This document shows positions 51,686 through 60,557 of a stretch of 64,000 nt of DNA, piece by piece. Positions within the stretch are counted from its first letter, which is position 1; each line of letters opens with the position of its first letter. The position numbers were made by a program, and so were the translations under genes. The DNA is from Pseudoduganella flava. Lineage in GTDB: Bacteria; Pseudomonadota; Gammaproteobacteria; Burkholderiales; Burkholderiaceae_D. A model generated the notes under the pieces. It worked only from the letters and a program-made list of their open reading frames with translations, had not been told where the DNA came from and searched no databases. The stretch is from contig NZ_VLKW01000008.1 of assembly GCF_007830495.1 (NCBI RefSeq), positions 124,001-188,000 on the forward strand. Reading direction: 5' to 3'.

Positions 51686-52568
51686 GTTGCCACTCCGTGT
51701 GTTGGGTTTGTTCGATCGCGTCCAGCAGCAGCGCGGCCGCCAGCAGGTCCGCCGCGCCGCCGGGCGAGACGCCGCGCGCCAGCATGTCCGTTTCCAGCGC
51801 GTGCAGGGCGCGTCGGCCGCCCGGCGTGCCGGTGCCGCCCGCGTCCAGCACCGCCTGCGCACCGCGCCTGGCCGCGCTCAGTGCCGCCGGGCCGCCGCGC
51901 GCCAGCAGGCACGTGTCGTCCAGGCTGGCGATGACGGCCACCAGCGCATCGATCCGCGCCGTGCTTTCGTCATTGCCCCGGCCGCGCGACGCTCGCAGCA
52001 TCGGCAGCGCGACGTCGACCACGTGCGGGAAGCCTGCCTCGGCCTGGCCGCGCGCGCCGCCGACACCGTAGGTCATGCGCGCCGCCTCGCCCTTGTTGCC
52101 GGTGACCGCCGGCGCACCGGGGTCGCGCAGCCGGGCCAGTGCGCCGGCGCGGGCCGCGACTTGCGCGGGCGCCGCATCCCCGTTCGCGGCGGCCGTGACG
52201 ATCAGGCCCAGCGCCCAGATCGCACCGCGATGCGTGTTGACGCCGTTGGTGGCCGCCATCATCGCGCTTTCCGCCGTGCGGCCGATGGCACCGATGCGCG
52301 TGCGCAGTGTGGGCAGGTGGTCGATATCGCCGCCCGCCTGCGCCATCGCGGCAAACGAAGGCCGCAACGCGTGCGCCGAATGGCACATCAGCAGCCAGTG
52401 CAGGTCGCGATGGGCGCCGCTGCCGCGCAGGTCGACGAGGCCGGGCTTCGGCGTCAGCATGGCTTCGTCGATCAGCGCGGCCACGGCGAGGTCGGCAAGC
52501 CGGTCGGGCCAGGCGCCGGCGGTTACTGCACAGGCTCGGCTGTCGAGTAGTTTCAGGGCCTTCATCAC
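51666..52568 (-). CDS. mdcB: Triphosphoribosyl-dephospho-CoA synthase MdcB
   Basis: A 300-residue CitG-family enzyme making the cofactor precursor 2'-(5''-triphosphoribosyl)-3'-dephospho-CoA from ATP and dephospho-CoA. AALIDEAMLTPKPGLVDLRGSGAHRDL is the family signature; TNGVNTHRGAIWALG and ARMTYGVGGARGQAEAGFP are further conserved segments. It overlaps mdcC by 20 bases, and AGGAG lies before the 52568 start. Confidence 0.93.
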   Translation of the reverse strand: MMKALKLLDSRACAVTAGAWPDRLADLAVAALIDEAMLTPKPGLVDLRGSGAHRDLHWLLMCHSAHALRPSFAAMAQAGGDIDHLPTLRTRIGAIGRTAESAMMAATNGVNTHRGAIWALGLIVTAAANGDAAPAQVAARAGALARLRDPGAPAVTGNKGEAARMTYGVGGARGQAEAGFPHVVDVALPMLRASRGRGNDESTARIDALVAVIASLDDTCLLARGGPAALSAARRGAQAVLDAGGTGTPGGRRALHALETDMLARGVSPGGAADLLAAALLLDAIEQTQHTEWQHGEIAV

Positions 52569-54220
52569 CAGCTCCTGAACTTGGCGGGCGGGTCGTACAG
52601 GCCGCCGGACCAGTCGACCAGGTCGGCGATGCTTTTTGCCGCCAGCAGCGAGCGGGTGGCCTGGTTACGCTGCACGCCGATGTCTTCGGGCAGCGCGATC
52701 AGGCCGTCGCGGCGCATGCGCGCGGTCTGTTGCGGGTCGTGGCACAGGCCCACCGGGGTCACGCCGGCCACCGCCGCCAGCATCGCCTTGCGCTCTTCGA
52801 GGGAGCGGGCCTTGTACAGGTAGGCGATGCCTTCCTCCGTGAGCACGTGAGTGACGTCGTCGCCATAGATCATCACCGGCGCCAGCGGCATGCCGGACGC
52901 CTTGCCGACGTCGACGGCGTCTAGCGATTCGACGATCGTCGGCTGGCTGCCGTCCTGGAACGTCTCGACCATCTGTACCACCAGCTTGCGCCCGCGCGAC
53001 AGCGGGTCGTCGCCTTCGATCAGGTCGAGCCAGGCCGGCGTCGGATGGCGCCGGCCATGCGGATCGTGGCCCATGTTCGGCGCGCCGCCAAAGCCCGTCA
53101 GGCGGCCGTGCGTGACGGTCGACGAATTGCCTGCGCCATCCATCTGCAACGTGGCGCCGATGAACAGGTCCACCGCGTACTGGCCCGCCATCTGGCACAG
53201 CAGGCGGTTCGAACGCAACGAGCCGTCCGCGCCCGTGAAGAAGATATCGGGGCGGGCCGCCGTGTAGGCTTCCATGCCCAGCTCCGCGCCGAAGCAGTGC
53301 ACGCTGTCGACCCAGCCGCTTTCGATGGCCGGGATCAGCGTGGGGTGGGGATTGAGCGTCCAGTTGCGGCAGATCTTGCCCTTCAGGCCCAGCTGCTCGC
53401 CATAGGTCGGCAGCAGCAGTTCGATCGCCGCCGTGTTGAAGCCGATGCCGTGATTCAGCGACTGCACGTTGTGGCGTTCGTACACGCCGCGGATCGCCAT
53501 CATCGCCATCAGCACGTGCACGGGCTTGATCAGCCGCGGGTCGCGGGTGAACAGCGGCTCGATGTAGAACGGCTTGTCGGCCTGCACGACGAAGTCGATC
53601 CACGAGCCGGGAACGTCCACCCGCGGCAGGCCGGCCGGATCGTCGACGATCTCGTTGACCTGCGCGATGACGATGCCGTCGCGGAAGGCGGCCGCTTCGA
53701 CCAGCGCCGGCGTATCCTCGGTGCTGGGGCCCGTGTACAGGTTGCCGTCGCGGTCGGCCTTGTAGCCGGCCACCAGCACGACGTTCGGCACCAGGTCCAC
53801 GTACAGCCGCGCATACAGTTCCACGTACGTGTGCAGCGCGCCCACCTGCAGCGCGCCTTCCTGCAGCAGCTGCGAGATGCGCAGGCTCTGCGCGCCGGCA
53901 AACGCGAAATCGAGCTTGCTGGCGATGCCGCGCTCGAACAGGTCGAGGTGCTGCGGCAGGCTCACGCTCGGCATGATCAGGTGCAGGCCGCTGACCTTGT
54001 TCGGATCGACCTGCACCAGCGCGCGGGCCAGGAAGTCGGCCTGCTTCTGGTTGTTCCCTTCGAGGACCACGCGGTCGCCGCTGGCCACCAGCAGCTGCAA
54101 GGCCTCGACGATGGCGCCGGTGCCGAGCACGCGGCCGTCGCACAGGTGGCGCACCGCGTCCAGGCGCCGGCGCTTTTCCTGGCGCCGGGTATCCCACTGG
54201 CGTGGGGGAGTACCGTTCAT
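52565..54220 (-). CDS. mdcA: Malonate decarboxylase subunit alpha MdcA
   Basis: A 551-residue acyl-carrier-protein transferase: it moves the malonyl group onto the carrier while releasing acetate. The sequence opens RRRLDAVRHLCDGRVL and contains VVLEGNNQKQADFLARAL, GYKADRDGNLYTGPSTEDTP, NHGIGFNTAAIELLLPTYGE and GRLTGFGGAPNMGHDPHGRRH, all conserved in MdcA. It is the first gene of the operon, behind a strong promoter with an AGGAGA site before the ATG. Confidence 0.95.
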   Translation of the reverse strand: MNGTPPRQWDTRRQEKRRRLDAVRHLCDGRVLGTGAIVEALQLLVASGDRVVLEGNNQKQADFLARALVQVDPNKVSGLHLIMPSVSLPQHLDLFERGIASKLDFAFAGAQSLRISQLLQEGALQVGALHTYVELYARLYVDLVPNVVLVAGYKADRDGNLYTGPSTEDTPALVEAAAFRDGIVIAQVNEIVDDPAGLPRVDVPGSWIDFVVQADKPFYIEPLFTRDPRLIKPVHVLMAMMAIRGVYERHNVQSLNHGIGFNTAAIELLLPTYGEQLGLKGKICRNWTLNPHPTLIPAIESGWVDSVHCFGAELGMEAYTAARPDIFFTGADGSLRSNRLLCQMAGQYAVDLFIGATLQMDGAGNSSTVTHGRLTGFGGAPNMGHDPHGRRHPTPAWLDLIEGDDPLSRGRKLVVQMVETFQDGSQPTIVESLDAVDVGKASGMPLAPVMIYGDDVTHVLTEEGIAYLYKARSLEERKAMLAAVAGVTPVGLCHDPQQTARMRRDGLIALPEDIGVQRNQATRSLLAAKSIADLVDWSGGLYDPPAKFRSW

Positions 54221-54255
54221 GCTGTCTCCTGTTGAAAACGTATCGGATGTGGCCC

Positions 54256-54284
54256 AGCATAAGCAGCGCCTGCTTGCCGTTCAA
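54256..54284 (-). promoter_or_regulatory. Sigma-70 promoter of the mdc operon
   Basis: On the minus strand TTGAAC (54284-54279) and TATGCT (54261-54256) are separated by exactly 17 bases, 35 bases upstream of the mdcA start. The mdcR promoter lies on the other strand just beyond, leaving a shared regulatory region. Confidence 0.7.
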
Positions 54285-54304
54285 TCAATCCAACCGTTCC
54301 GACG

Positions 54305-54334
54305 TTTACTCTGAGGTTAATGATCGGCTATCCT
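54305..54334 (+). promoter_or_regulatory. Candidate promoter of mdcR
   Basis: TTTACT (54305-54310) and TATCCT (54329-54334) with an 18-base spacer, 20 bases before the mdcR start, which has AAGGAGG in front of it. Confidence 0.5.
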
Positions 54335-54354
54335 CGTCCAAAGGAGGCGGCGCG

Positions 54355-55266
54355 ATGATCGATGAAGAAATTACATTAAAGAAACTGGAAATCTTCCTGG
54401 CCTTCATGCGCTTGAACAGCCTGGCGCGGGTCTCGGACGAGGTAGGGCAGAGCGCCGTCAGCGTGCACCGCGCGCTGCACTCGCTGGAAGAGGGCTTGCG
54501 CTGCCCCCTGTTCCAGCGCGAAGGCCGCAAGCTCACCGCCTTGCCGGCCGCCTTCGCATTCGCCAGCCACGCGCAGCGGGCCGTGGCGGAAACGGAGGAG
54601 GGCATCCGCAAGGTGCGCGAGCTGGCGGGCTTCAACAGCAACCGGCTGCGTATCGGCTCGCTGTATTCGCTGACCCTGCACTGCATCCCGCACCTGTTGA
54701 TGGGCCTGAAGTTGCGCCGCCCGGAGCTGCACGTGGACCTGACGCTCGGCTCGAACAAGGACCTGCTGCAGCGCCTCGCCAACGGCCAGCTGGACGCGGT
54801 GGTGATCGGCCTGCAGGCGCCGCACCACAACCCGCAGCTGCTCGCGGTGCCGCTGTTCGAGGACGAGGTCCGCCTGGCCGCGCCCCTTGGTTCCCCGTAT
54901 GCCGGCACGCCGCGCGTCGACCTGAAGGACCTGCGCCACGAGCAGTTCCTCACGTTGGGCGACGGCTTCGTCACGGCCGACAGCTTCAACCACGCGTTCC
55001 GCCAGGCCGGCTTCGTGCCGGAGACAACGCTGCAGGTCAGCGACATCTTCTCGCTGATCAACCTGGTCGGCAGCGGCATGGGCTACAGCCTGTTGCCTGC
55101 CCGCGTGGCGGCCTACAGCGCGCGCATCGAACTGATCCCGCTGGCGGCACCATACGTGTCGCACCAGGTCATCACGTTGCTGCTGCCGCGCTCGCGCGAG
55201 AAGGATGCGAACTTGCTGGCGCTGGCGGCCGAGTCGCGCATGTTCAGCAAGCAGCCGGCGAGTTGA
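54355..55266 (+). CDS. mdcR: LysR-family regulator of malonate utilisation MdcR
   Basis: A 303-residue LysR protein divergent from mdcA. The helix-turn-helix is KLEIFLAFMRLNSLARVSDEVGQSAVSVHRALHSLEEGLRC in outline, followed by a PBP2-like ligand domain (RLRIGSLYSLTLHCIPHLL, QLDAVVIGLQ, GSGMGYSLLPARVAAY). MdcR/MadR activates the operon in the presence of malonate. AAGGAGGCGGCGCG before the ATG at 54355 decides the start over upstream in-frame codons. Confidence 0.92.
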   Translation: MIDEEITLKKLEIFLAFMRLNSLARVSDEVGQSAVSVHRALHSLEEGLRCPLFQREGRKLTALPAAFAFASHAQRAVAETEEGIRKVRELAGFNSNRLRIGSLYSLTLHCIPHLLMGLKLRRPELHVDLTLGSNKDLLQRLANGQLDAVVIGLQAPHHNPQLLAVPLFEDEVRLAAPLGSPYAGTPRVDLKDLRHEQFLTLGDGFVTADSFNHAFRQAGFVPETTLQVSDIFSLINLVGSGMGYSLLPARVAAYSARIELIPLAAPYVSHQVITLLLPRSREKDANLLALAAESRMFSKQPAS

Positions 55267-55385
55267 CGGCCTGTCCGCACGCGAAGACTTCCTGCGACAA
55301 TCGCACGACAATTTTTGTACTTGTGCCCGCTCGCCGGGGTGCACACTGGCCACGCTATCACCCACCACCAACAAAGGAGAACAGC

Positions 55386-55607
55386 ATGGGACCAGATAAC
55401 GTGCAGTCCGGCGCATTGCCGACCCAACCGCTCACCGCCGCGCAGCGGGCGCGCCTCAAGAAAGCGATGCTCGTCACCCCGCAGGCGATGGAGCACCTGC
55501 GCAAGATGGGCATGTTCAAGGCGCGCAGGGCGGCGGATGCGCCGGAGATGATGCCGGAAGGCTGCTGCAAGCCGGACGGCGGCACCTGCTGCCCGAACGC
55601 GAAGTGA
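55386..55607 (+). CDS. Small Cys-rich peptide (CC...CC tail)
   Basis: A 73-residue peptide with AAGGAG nicely placed before the ATG. The N-terminal part is polar and helical (LTAAQRARLKKAML, MEHLRKMGMFKAR), and the C-terminus EGCCKPDGGTCCPNAK holds two Cys pairs separated by six residues. No signal peptide is visible. The tail could bind metal (metallothionein-like), carry disulfides or be a modified core region. The next gene begins five bases after the stop, so the two are translated together. I know of no named family. Confidence 0.75.
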   Translation: MGPDNVQSGALPTQPLTAAQRARLKKAMLVTPQAMEHLRKMGMFKARRAADAPEMMPEGCCKPDGGTCCPNAK

Positions 55608-55611
55608 CGCG

Positions 55612-56112
55612 ATGGTCATCACGAACGAACGCTTGCGCGCGGCGTTCCTGACGCCGCGGATGGCGTGCTATTTCGCCCACAAGCTGCCGCACCTCGACCC
55701 GGCCGAGCTGATTGCCCGCATCGAGGAAACGCTGAAGTTCCTGAACATCGCCGTGTACTGCACGGGCAATATCCCCGTGACGCGCGACATCGACGACATC
55801 TGGCACCTGTGGATCCTCGAGACCCAGGAATACCAGCGCCTGTGCGGCCTGCTGCAGGGGCGCAGCTTCATCCATCACACGTCGAACGTCTACCTGCGCT
55901 GCGGCGGCGACGAAGCGGTGCCGCCGGAACAGGATGTGGAAGAAAAGCTCGCGGCGCTGGCGATGTATGTGAAAAACTACGGGCCGCTGCGGGCGGACCG
56001 GGTGCGGTACTGGAAGTTCGCCGCGTACCTGGTGGACGATTGCGGCTGGAGCCTCGAGCAGCTCAATGGCTTCCTGGCGCCGGCGGAAGTGCCGGAGGCG
56101 GCGACCGCATAG
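55612..56112 (+). CDS. GRDP-like (glycine-rich-domain-containing-protein-like) protein
   Basis: A 166-residue cytoplasmic protein. VTRDIDDIWHLWILETQEYQRLC closely follows the DxVWHxHIxxTxxYxxFC motif of the GRDP-like family, a poorly understood fold in plants, fungi and bacteria. Other segments are RLRAAFLTPRMACYF and YWKFAAYLVDDCGWSLEQLN. It is coupled to the Cys-rich peptide gene, so it may bind, modify or handle that peptide. The function is unknown. Confidence 0.7.
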   Translation: MVITNERLRAAFLTPRMACYFAHKLPHLDPAELIARIEETLKFLNIAVYCTGNIPVTRDIDDIWHLWILETQEYQRLCGLLQGRSFIHHTSNVYLRCGGDEAVPPEQDVEEKLAALAMYVKNYGPLRADRVRYWKFAAYLVDDCGWSLEQLNGFLAPAEVPEAATA

Positions 56113-56223
56113 ATTCAGCGACATTTCTTAACATGGTTTTACACGGCTTGATGTTTCCCTGAGGGAATTCTCGGCTACGATCCCGTATCGTCAACCGACG
56201 CCTGCATCAGGCAATCCATCACC

Positions 56224-58314
56224 ATGCGCCAGACCCTCCTTCCGATGACCTGCCTCGCCGCGCTGCTCAGCGCGTGCGGCGGCGACACCGCCACCGAAAC
56301 TTCCACCGAAGCGCAAGCCAGCGCGCTGCTGTCGACCGGCACCGTCGTGCTGGAACTCGATCCCGGCAACCTGGGCGAGCTCGATGCGCAGCAGCTGGCC
56401 GAGCCCACATTCCACATGGCGCCGGTGCTGCTCGATGCGCCGGCCGATGCCGCGCCAGGGCAGGCAGCGCCGGCCACCGTGCATACGCAGACCGTGCCCA
56501 CGCTGTTCCGCGGCATGAACCCGAAACACCTGACCGTTGAGAAGCTGGGGCTCGTGCAAGCAGGCCGCCTGGCGCCGGACGAGACGAGCGCCACGCCGTC
56601 CGCCAGCAGCACGACGGTCGCCACCTACACGCCGGCGCAGATCCGCGCCGCGTACGGGCTGCCGGCCCTGCCGTCCAGCTTCACGAACCTGACGGCCGCG
56701 CAGGCCGCCGCACTGGGCGCCGGCCAGACGATCTACATCGTCGATGCGCAGCACGATCCGAACGTCGCCGCCGAACTGGCGGCCTTCAACAGCAAGTTCG
56801 GCCTGCCCACGTGCACGACGAAGACCATCGCGACGAACGCCAGCCTGCCGCTGTCCACCGCTTCCGGCACGGCTTGCGAATTCTCGGTGGTGTACAGCAC
56901 GTCGACGGGCGGGATGACGAGCACCGCGCCGTCGTACGACTCCGGCTGGGCCACCGAGATCGCGCTGGACGTGCAGTGGGCGCACGCCACGGCGCCGCTG
57001 GCGCGCATCGTGCTGATCGAAGCGAACAGCTCCACCTATGCGAACCTGCTGGGCGGCGTCAAGCTGGCCAACAATATGGGGCCAGGCATCGTGTCGATGA
57101 GCTTTGGCGGTGCCGAGAGCAGCACCACCAGCTCCGCCGACGCCACCTTCGCGGCCGCCGGCATGACCTATGTGGCGGCTACCGGCGACTCCGGCTACGG
57201 CGTGTCGTGGCCTTCCGTGTCGTCGAAGGTGCTGGCCGTCGGCGGCACGACGCTGACGTACACGGGCGGCACCCGCTCGGAAGTGGCGTGGTCGAGCACC
57301 GGCGGCGGCGTCAGCGCCTATGTCGCGACACCCAGCTACCAGACCAGTGCCGTGCCGGGCATGGGCTCTGCCGCGCGCCGCACCGTGGCTGACGTGGCGT
57401 TCAACGCGGATCCGAACAGCGGCCAGTACGTGGCCGTGATCGCGTCCGGCAGCAGCACCGTCAAATGGACCAGTATCGGCGGCACCAGCCTGGCCACGCC
57501 GCAATGGGCCGGCCTGATCGCCGTGGCCAATGCGCTGCGGGCGCAGAACAGCAAGGCGGCGCTGGGCGCTCCGCATGCGGCGCTGTACACGCAGATCGCC
57601 ACCGTGCCGGGCAGCTACGCCAGCGTGTTCACCGACATCACGGCCGGCAGCAACGGCACCTGTTCCGCGTGCGGCGCGAAGACGGGCCACGACGTCGTCA
57701 CGGGCCTCGGCACGCCGAACGTGAGTGCGCTGCTGAGCACCGTGTCCGGTCTCACCGTGCAGACGGCGCCCGTGCTGACGGCGGCCACGATCAACGGCAA
57801 GGTGGGCACCGCGTTGTCCTTCACGGTGGCGGCGACGGCGGCCAATGCCGTGACGTACGCGCTGTTCGGTGCGCCGGCCGGCATGAGCATCGCCAGCGAC
57901 GGCGTCGTCAGCTGGGCGTCGCCGGTGGCCGGTACGTACGGCGTGACCGTGACGGCGAAGGACAGCGTCAACGGCCTGACGGGGCAGGCCGTGTACACCG
58001 TCGTGATTTCCTCGTCGTCGACCGGCACGCCGGTCACCACCGGCAGCGGCCCCGTGATCACGGCCAGTGCGCTGACGGGCGTGGCGAACCGCAAGCTGAC
58101 GGGCACGATCGGCATCACGGACAGCGGCAGCAAGGCGATCTCCGTGTCGATCACCGGGGCGCCGCTGGGCATGACGTTCTCGGCCAGCGGCTCGGCCGTG
58201 TCGGTCGTGTGGGCGGCCCCGAAAACGGGCAGTTACCAGCTGAAGGTCGTCGCCACCAACGGCAACGGCGTCAGCGCCACCGCGACGGTGCCGGTGACGA
58301 TCACGGCGCGCTGA
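56224..58314 (+). CDS. Sedolisin (S53)-family serine-carboxyl protease, lipoprotein
   Basis: A 696-residue exported protease. The lipobox LLSACGG at residues 14-20 predicts a lipidated N-terminus. A propeptide-like region follows, and the catalytic domain starts near residue 140 (TYTPAQIRAAYGLP). Sedolisin signatures are YDSGWATEIALDVQWAHA (catalytic Glu and Asp in ExxxD), IVSMSFGG and SIGGTSLATPQWAG (catalytic Ser). YASVFTDITAGSNG with GHDVVTGLGTPN is the calcium-binding end. Two Ig-like (He_PIG-type) repeats make up the C-terminus (PVLTAATINGKVGTALSF; GPVITASALTGVANRK). Sedolisins work in acidic surroundings. Confidence 0.88.
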   Translation: MRQTLLPMTCLAALLSACGGDTATETSTEAQASALLSTGTVVLELDPGNLGELDAQQLAEPTFHMAPVLLDAPADAAPGQAAPATVHTQTVPTLFRGMNPKHLTVEKLGLVQAGRLAPDETSATPSASSTTVATYTPAQIRAAYGLPALPSSFTNLTAAQAAALGAGQTIYIVDAQHDPNVAAELAAFNSKFGLPTCTTKTIATNASLPLSTASGTACEFSVVYSTSTGGMTSTAPSYDSGWATEIALDVQWAHATAPLARIVLIEANSSTYANLLGGVKLANNMGPGIVSMSFGGAESSTTSSADATFAAAGMTYVAATGDSGYGVSWPSVSSKVLAVGGTTLTYTGGTRSEVAWSSTGGGVSAYVATPSYQTSAVPGMGSAARRTVADVAFNADPNSGQYVAVIASGSSTVKWTSIGGTSLATPQWAGLIAVANALRAQNSKAALGAPHAALYTQIATVPGSYASVFTDITAGSNGTCSACGAKTGHDVVTGLGTPNVSALLSTVSGLTVQTAPVLTAATINGKVGTALSFTVAATAANAVTYALFGAPAGMSIASDGVVSWASPVAGTYGVTVTAKDSVNGLTGQAVYTVVISSSSTGTPVTTGSGPVITASALTGVANRKLTGTIGITDSGSKAISVSITGAPLGMTFSASGSAVSVVWAAPKTGSYQLKVVATNGNGVSATATVPVTITAR

Positions 58315-58337
58315 CGAGAGCGCAGGGCGGGGCGGCT

Positions 58338-59027
58338 TCACTCCGGGTCGCAGCGCTCCAGCCGATACCCCTGCGAGTAGGCGGTGCGGATCATCACCGT
58401 GCGCCGCCCCTCGGCCAGCAGCTTCTTGCGCAGCTTGTAGACGTGCTGCTCGATCGTGCGGCCGGCCACCTCGCTGTCCGCGCTCCAGATCACCGCGCCG
58501 ATCGTCTCGCGCGAAATGTAGATGCCGGGCGACGAGAAGAACAGCCAGGCCATCGCGAACTCGCGCGGCGTCAGGTCCACCGGCTGGCCGTCGAACGTGC
58601 AATGGGCACTGTCGCGGTCGAGATGGTAGCCGGCGAAGCGGATGATGCGGTGCGCATTGGCCGGCGCGCAGCGGCGCTGCAGCGCGGCGATGCGGGCCGT
58701 CAGTTCCACCGCTTCGACGGGGCGGGGGATGAAATCGTCAGCACCGCTGTCGAGCATCAGCGCGGCCAGCTCGGGGCTGTGCAGCGCGGACAGGATGATG
58801 ACGGGCGTGCGGTCGCCCGTGCGCAGCTTCAGCCAGGCGAGAATGCCGTTGTCGTCGCGCGGGTGCGCGCCGATGTCGACGAGGATCATGTCGAAGCTGG
58901 TTCTCCTGATCGTGCGCAGCAGCGCCGCCTCGCTGTCGACGAGCGTCGCCTCGTGGTTCGCGCCCGCGAGTATCGTCCTGATGTTGGCGGAAACGGCCGC
59001 ATTGGCAATACAGCATGCGATCTTCAT
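58338..59027 (-). CDS. OmpR-family response regulator
   Basis: A 229-residue two-component regulator. The receiver domain begins MKIACCIANAAVSANIRT and has the acceptor aspartate in FDMILVDIGAH, the conserved Ser in VIILSA and a PRPVE segment in place of the usual K-P. The winged-helix output includes DLTPREFAMAWLFFSSPGIYISRETI and RTIEQHVYKLRKKL. The missing lysine suggests an atypical receiver. No histidine kinase is adjacent. AGGAG precedes the ATG at 59027; the gene follows the glycosyltransferase by 52 bases. Confidence 0.82.
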   Translation of the reverse strand: MKIACCIANAAVSANIRTILAGANHEATLVDSEAALLRTIRRTSFDMILVDIGAHPRDDNGILAWLKLRTGDRTPVIILSALHSPELAALMLDSGADDFIPRPVEAVELTARIAALQRRCAPANAHRIIRFAGYHLDRDSAHCTFDGQPVDLTPREFAMAWLFFSSPGIYISRETIGAVIWSADSEVAGRTIEQHVYKLRKKLLAEGRRTVMIRTAYSQGYRLERCDPE

Positions 59028-59079
59028 GGTCTCCTCACCGGATGTCTGCCGATCCAACCCCGGGCGGTGCGCACGTTTT

Positions 59080-60534
59080 CTAGTTGTTCCGCGGCTGCAG
59101 CAGCGGGCCGGGGAAGGCCGGGAAGTGGCGCCGGGGTTGCGCGGCTTCCCGTTCCACCGGCTCCGCATGCAGGTCGAGGATGTTGACGACGTTATCGGCC
59201 AGCACGCTGCGGCCGATCCGGTAGTTCTTCTGCGCGATCTCCCGCATCGCCGCGCGGTCGCCCAGCAGCTTGTGGACCTCGGACACGAAGCCGTCGTCCG
59301 GCAGGCCGTCCTGCTCGGCCGACGTGCGCATCACCGGCGCGGCAAAGCCGTAGCGCCCATACACCTCCCAATAGAATTCGTAGCTGCTGGTGATGTAGCA
59401 CCGTTCGGCGCTGATCGCCTCGCCGATCGGATTGCCGTAGCTGTCGTAATCCCACGCGGTCAGGAACGACACCAGGTCGCACGAGTGGTACAGGTCCTCG
59501 ATCGTGTCCACGTGTTCCTGGCCCGGCATGAACGAGTGCTGCAGCGCGCCGACGAACTTGACGAACGGCTGCACGCCCAGCGCATCGGCCAGCGCGCGCA
59601 GGCCGTCGTAGCAGCCGGGGTGCTCGCCGGGATCGCCCGCCACCACCAGATACACATTGCGGTCCACGCCGTCGCGCCGGTACAGCGCGTTCAGCCGGTG
59701 CACCAGCGCGATGTCGCGGTCCAGCCGTTTTTGCGGGATGATGCGGGTGGTACGCGCGACCAGCACGTCCTGCTCGCGGATGCCCAGCGTCTTCCTCATG
59801 TCGCGGCGCCGCTGGCCCTTGCTGAAATCGTAGGTGTTCTTCTTCACCGTCACGACGACGCCGTTGTCGCACCATTCCTCGAGCTTGTGCTTCAGGTGAT
59901 GGTTCAGCGTCACGTAGGTGATGTACGGCGAGCGCACCGGCTTGACGGCATGGCGGTAGGGCGGCAGCCCGTATTTCGTTGCCGTCTGCTCGCTGTTCCA
60001 CATCAGGTCGTGGTCGCGCCAGATCACGAAGTTGCCTTTCGCATGGCGCTTGCCGTAGGTGGCAATGGCCAGGTACAGCGCCTTCGTGTAGATGATGTTC
60101 TCGGGCAGCGTACCGTTTTCGACGAACACGTAGCCGATGCCGAGCCGCTCCCACTGCTGCAGCAGCCGTTCGGTCAGCCGGCCGGCGGCGCGCTCGATCG
60201 CCAGCAGGATGGCTTGCTGTTCGGCCGGCGCGGCCGGCACCGTGCCGCCGATCAGCACCTGGTGGGCGTAGTCGATGAAGCCCACGTTGTAGTCGGGGAT
60301 CGACGCGATGTCGGCGATGCGCACCAGCGTGAACACGCCGTCGTAGATCTCGCGCTCGGCGTCGTACGGCTGGCCGAAGCGGCCCTTGTCCACCTTGATG
60401 TCGTAACCCAGGTCGAGGTAGCAGCGGATGCCCTTGGCCGCGAGCTGCCGCGCAATCTTGGACGCCTCCACCGTGATGCCCGACACGGCCACGGCATCGA
60501 AGGAGATGAATATCGCACTTGTTTGTTTTCGCAT
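59080..60534 (-). CDS. Glycosyltransferase (GT4-like, GT-B fold)
   Basis: A 484-residue protein with N-terminal IFISFDAVAVSGITVEASKIARQLA (a Rossmann half binding the acceptor) and C-terminal VLVARTTRIIPQKRLDRDIAL, NVYLVVAGDPGEHPG and PIGEAISAERCYITSSYEFYW. The retaining GT4 pattern E-x7-E is partly met (GEAISAERC). It probably transfers a sugar from a nucleotide donor. The acceptor is unknown, but its place directly after a double-ferredoxin-fold protein gene, 23 bases away, suggests glycosylation of the pathway product. Confidence 0.75.
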   Translation of the reverse strand: MRKQTSAIFISFDAVAVSGITVEASKIARQLAAKGIRCYLDLGYDIKVDKGRFGQPYDAEREIYDGVFTLVRIADIASIPDYNVGFIDYAHQVLIGGTVPAAPAEQQAILLAIERAAGRLTERLLQQWERLGIGYVFVENGTLPENIIYTKALYLAIATYGKRHAKGNFVIWRDHDLMWNSEQTATKYGLPPYRHAVKPVRSPYITYVTLNHHLKHKLEEWCDNGVVVTVKKNTYDFSKGQRRRDMRKTLGIREQDVLVARTTRIIPQKRLDRDIALVHRLNALYRRDGVDRNVYLVVAGDPGEHPGCYDGLRALADALGVQPFVKFVGALQHSFMPGQEHVDTIEDLYHSCDLVSFLTAWDYDSYGNPIGEAISAERCYITSSYEFYWEVYGRYGFAAPVMRTSAEQDGLPDDGFVSEVHKLLGDRAAMREIAQKNYRIGRSVLADNVVNILDLHAEPVEREAAQPRRHFPAFPGPLLQPRNN

Positions 60535-60557
60535 CGGTCAGATTCCATGCCTGTCGG

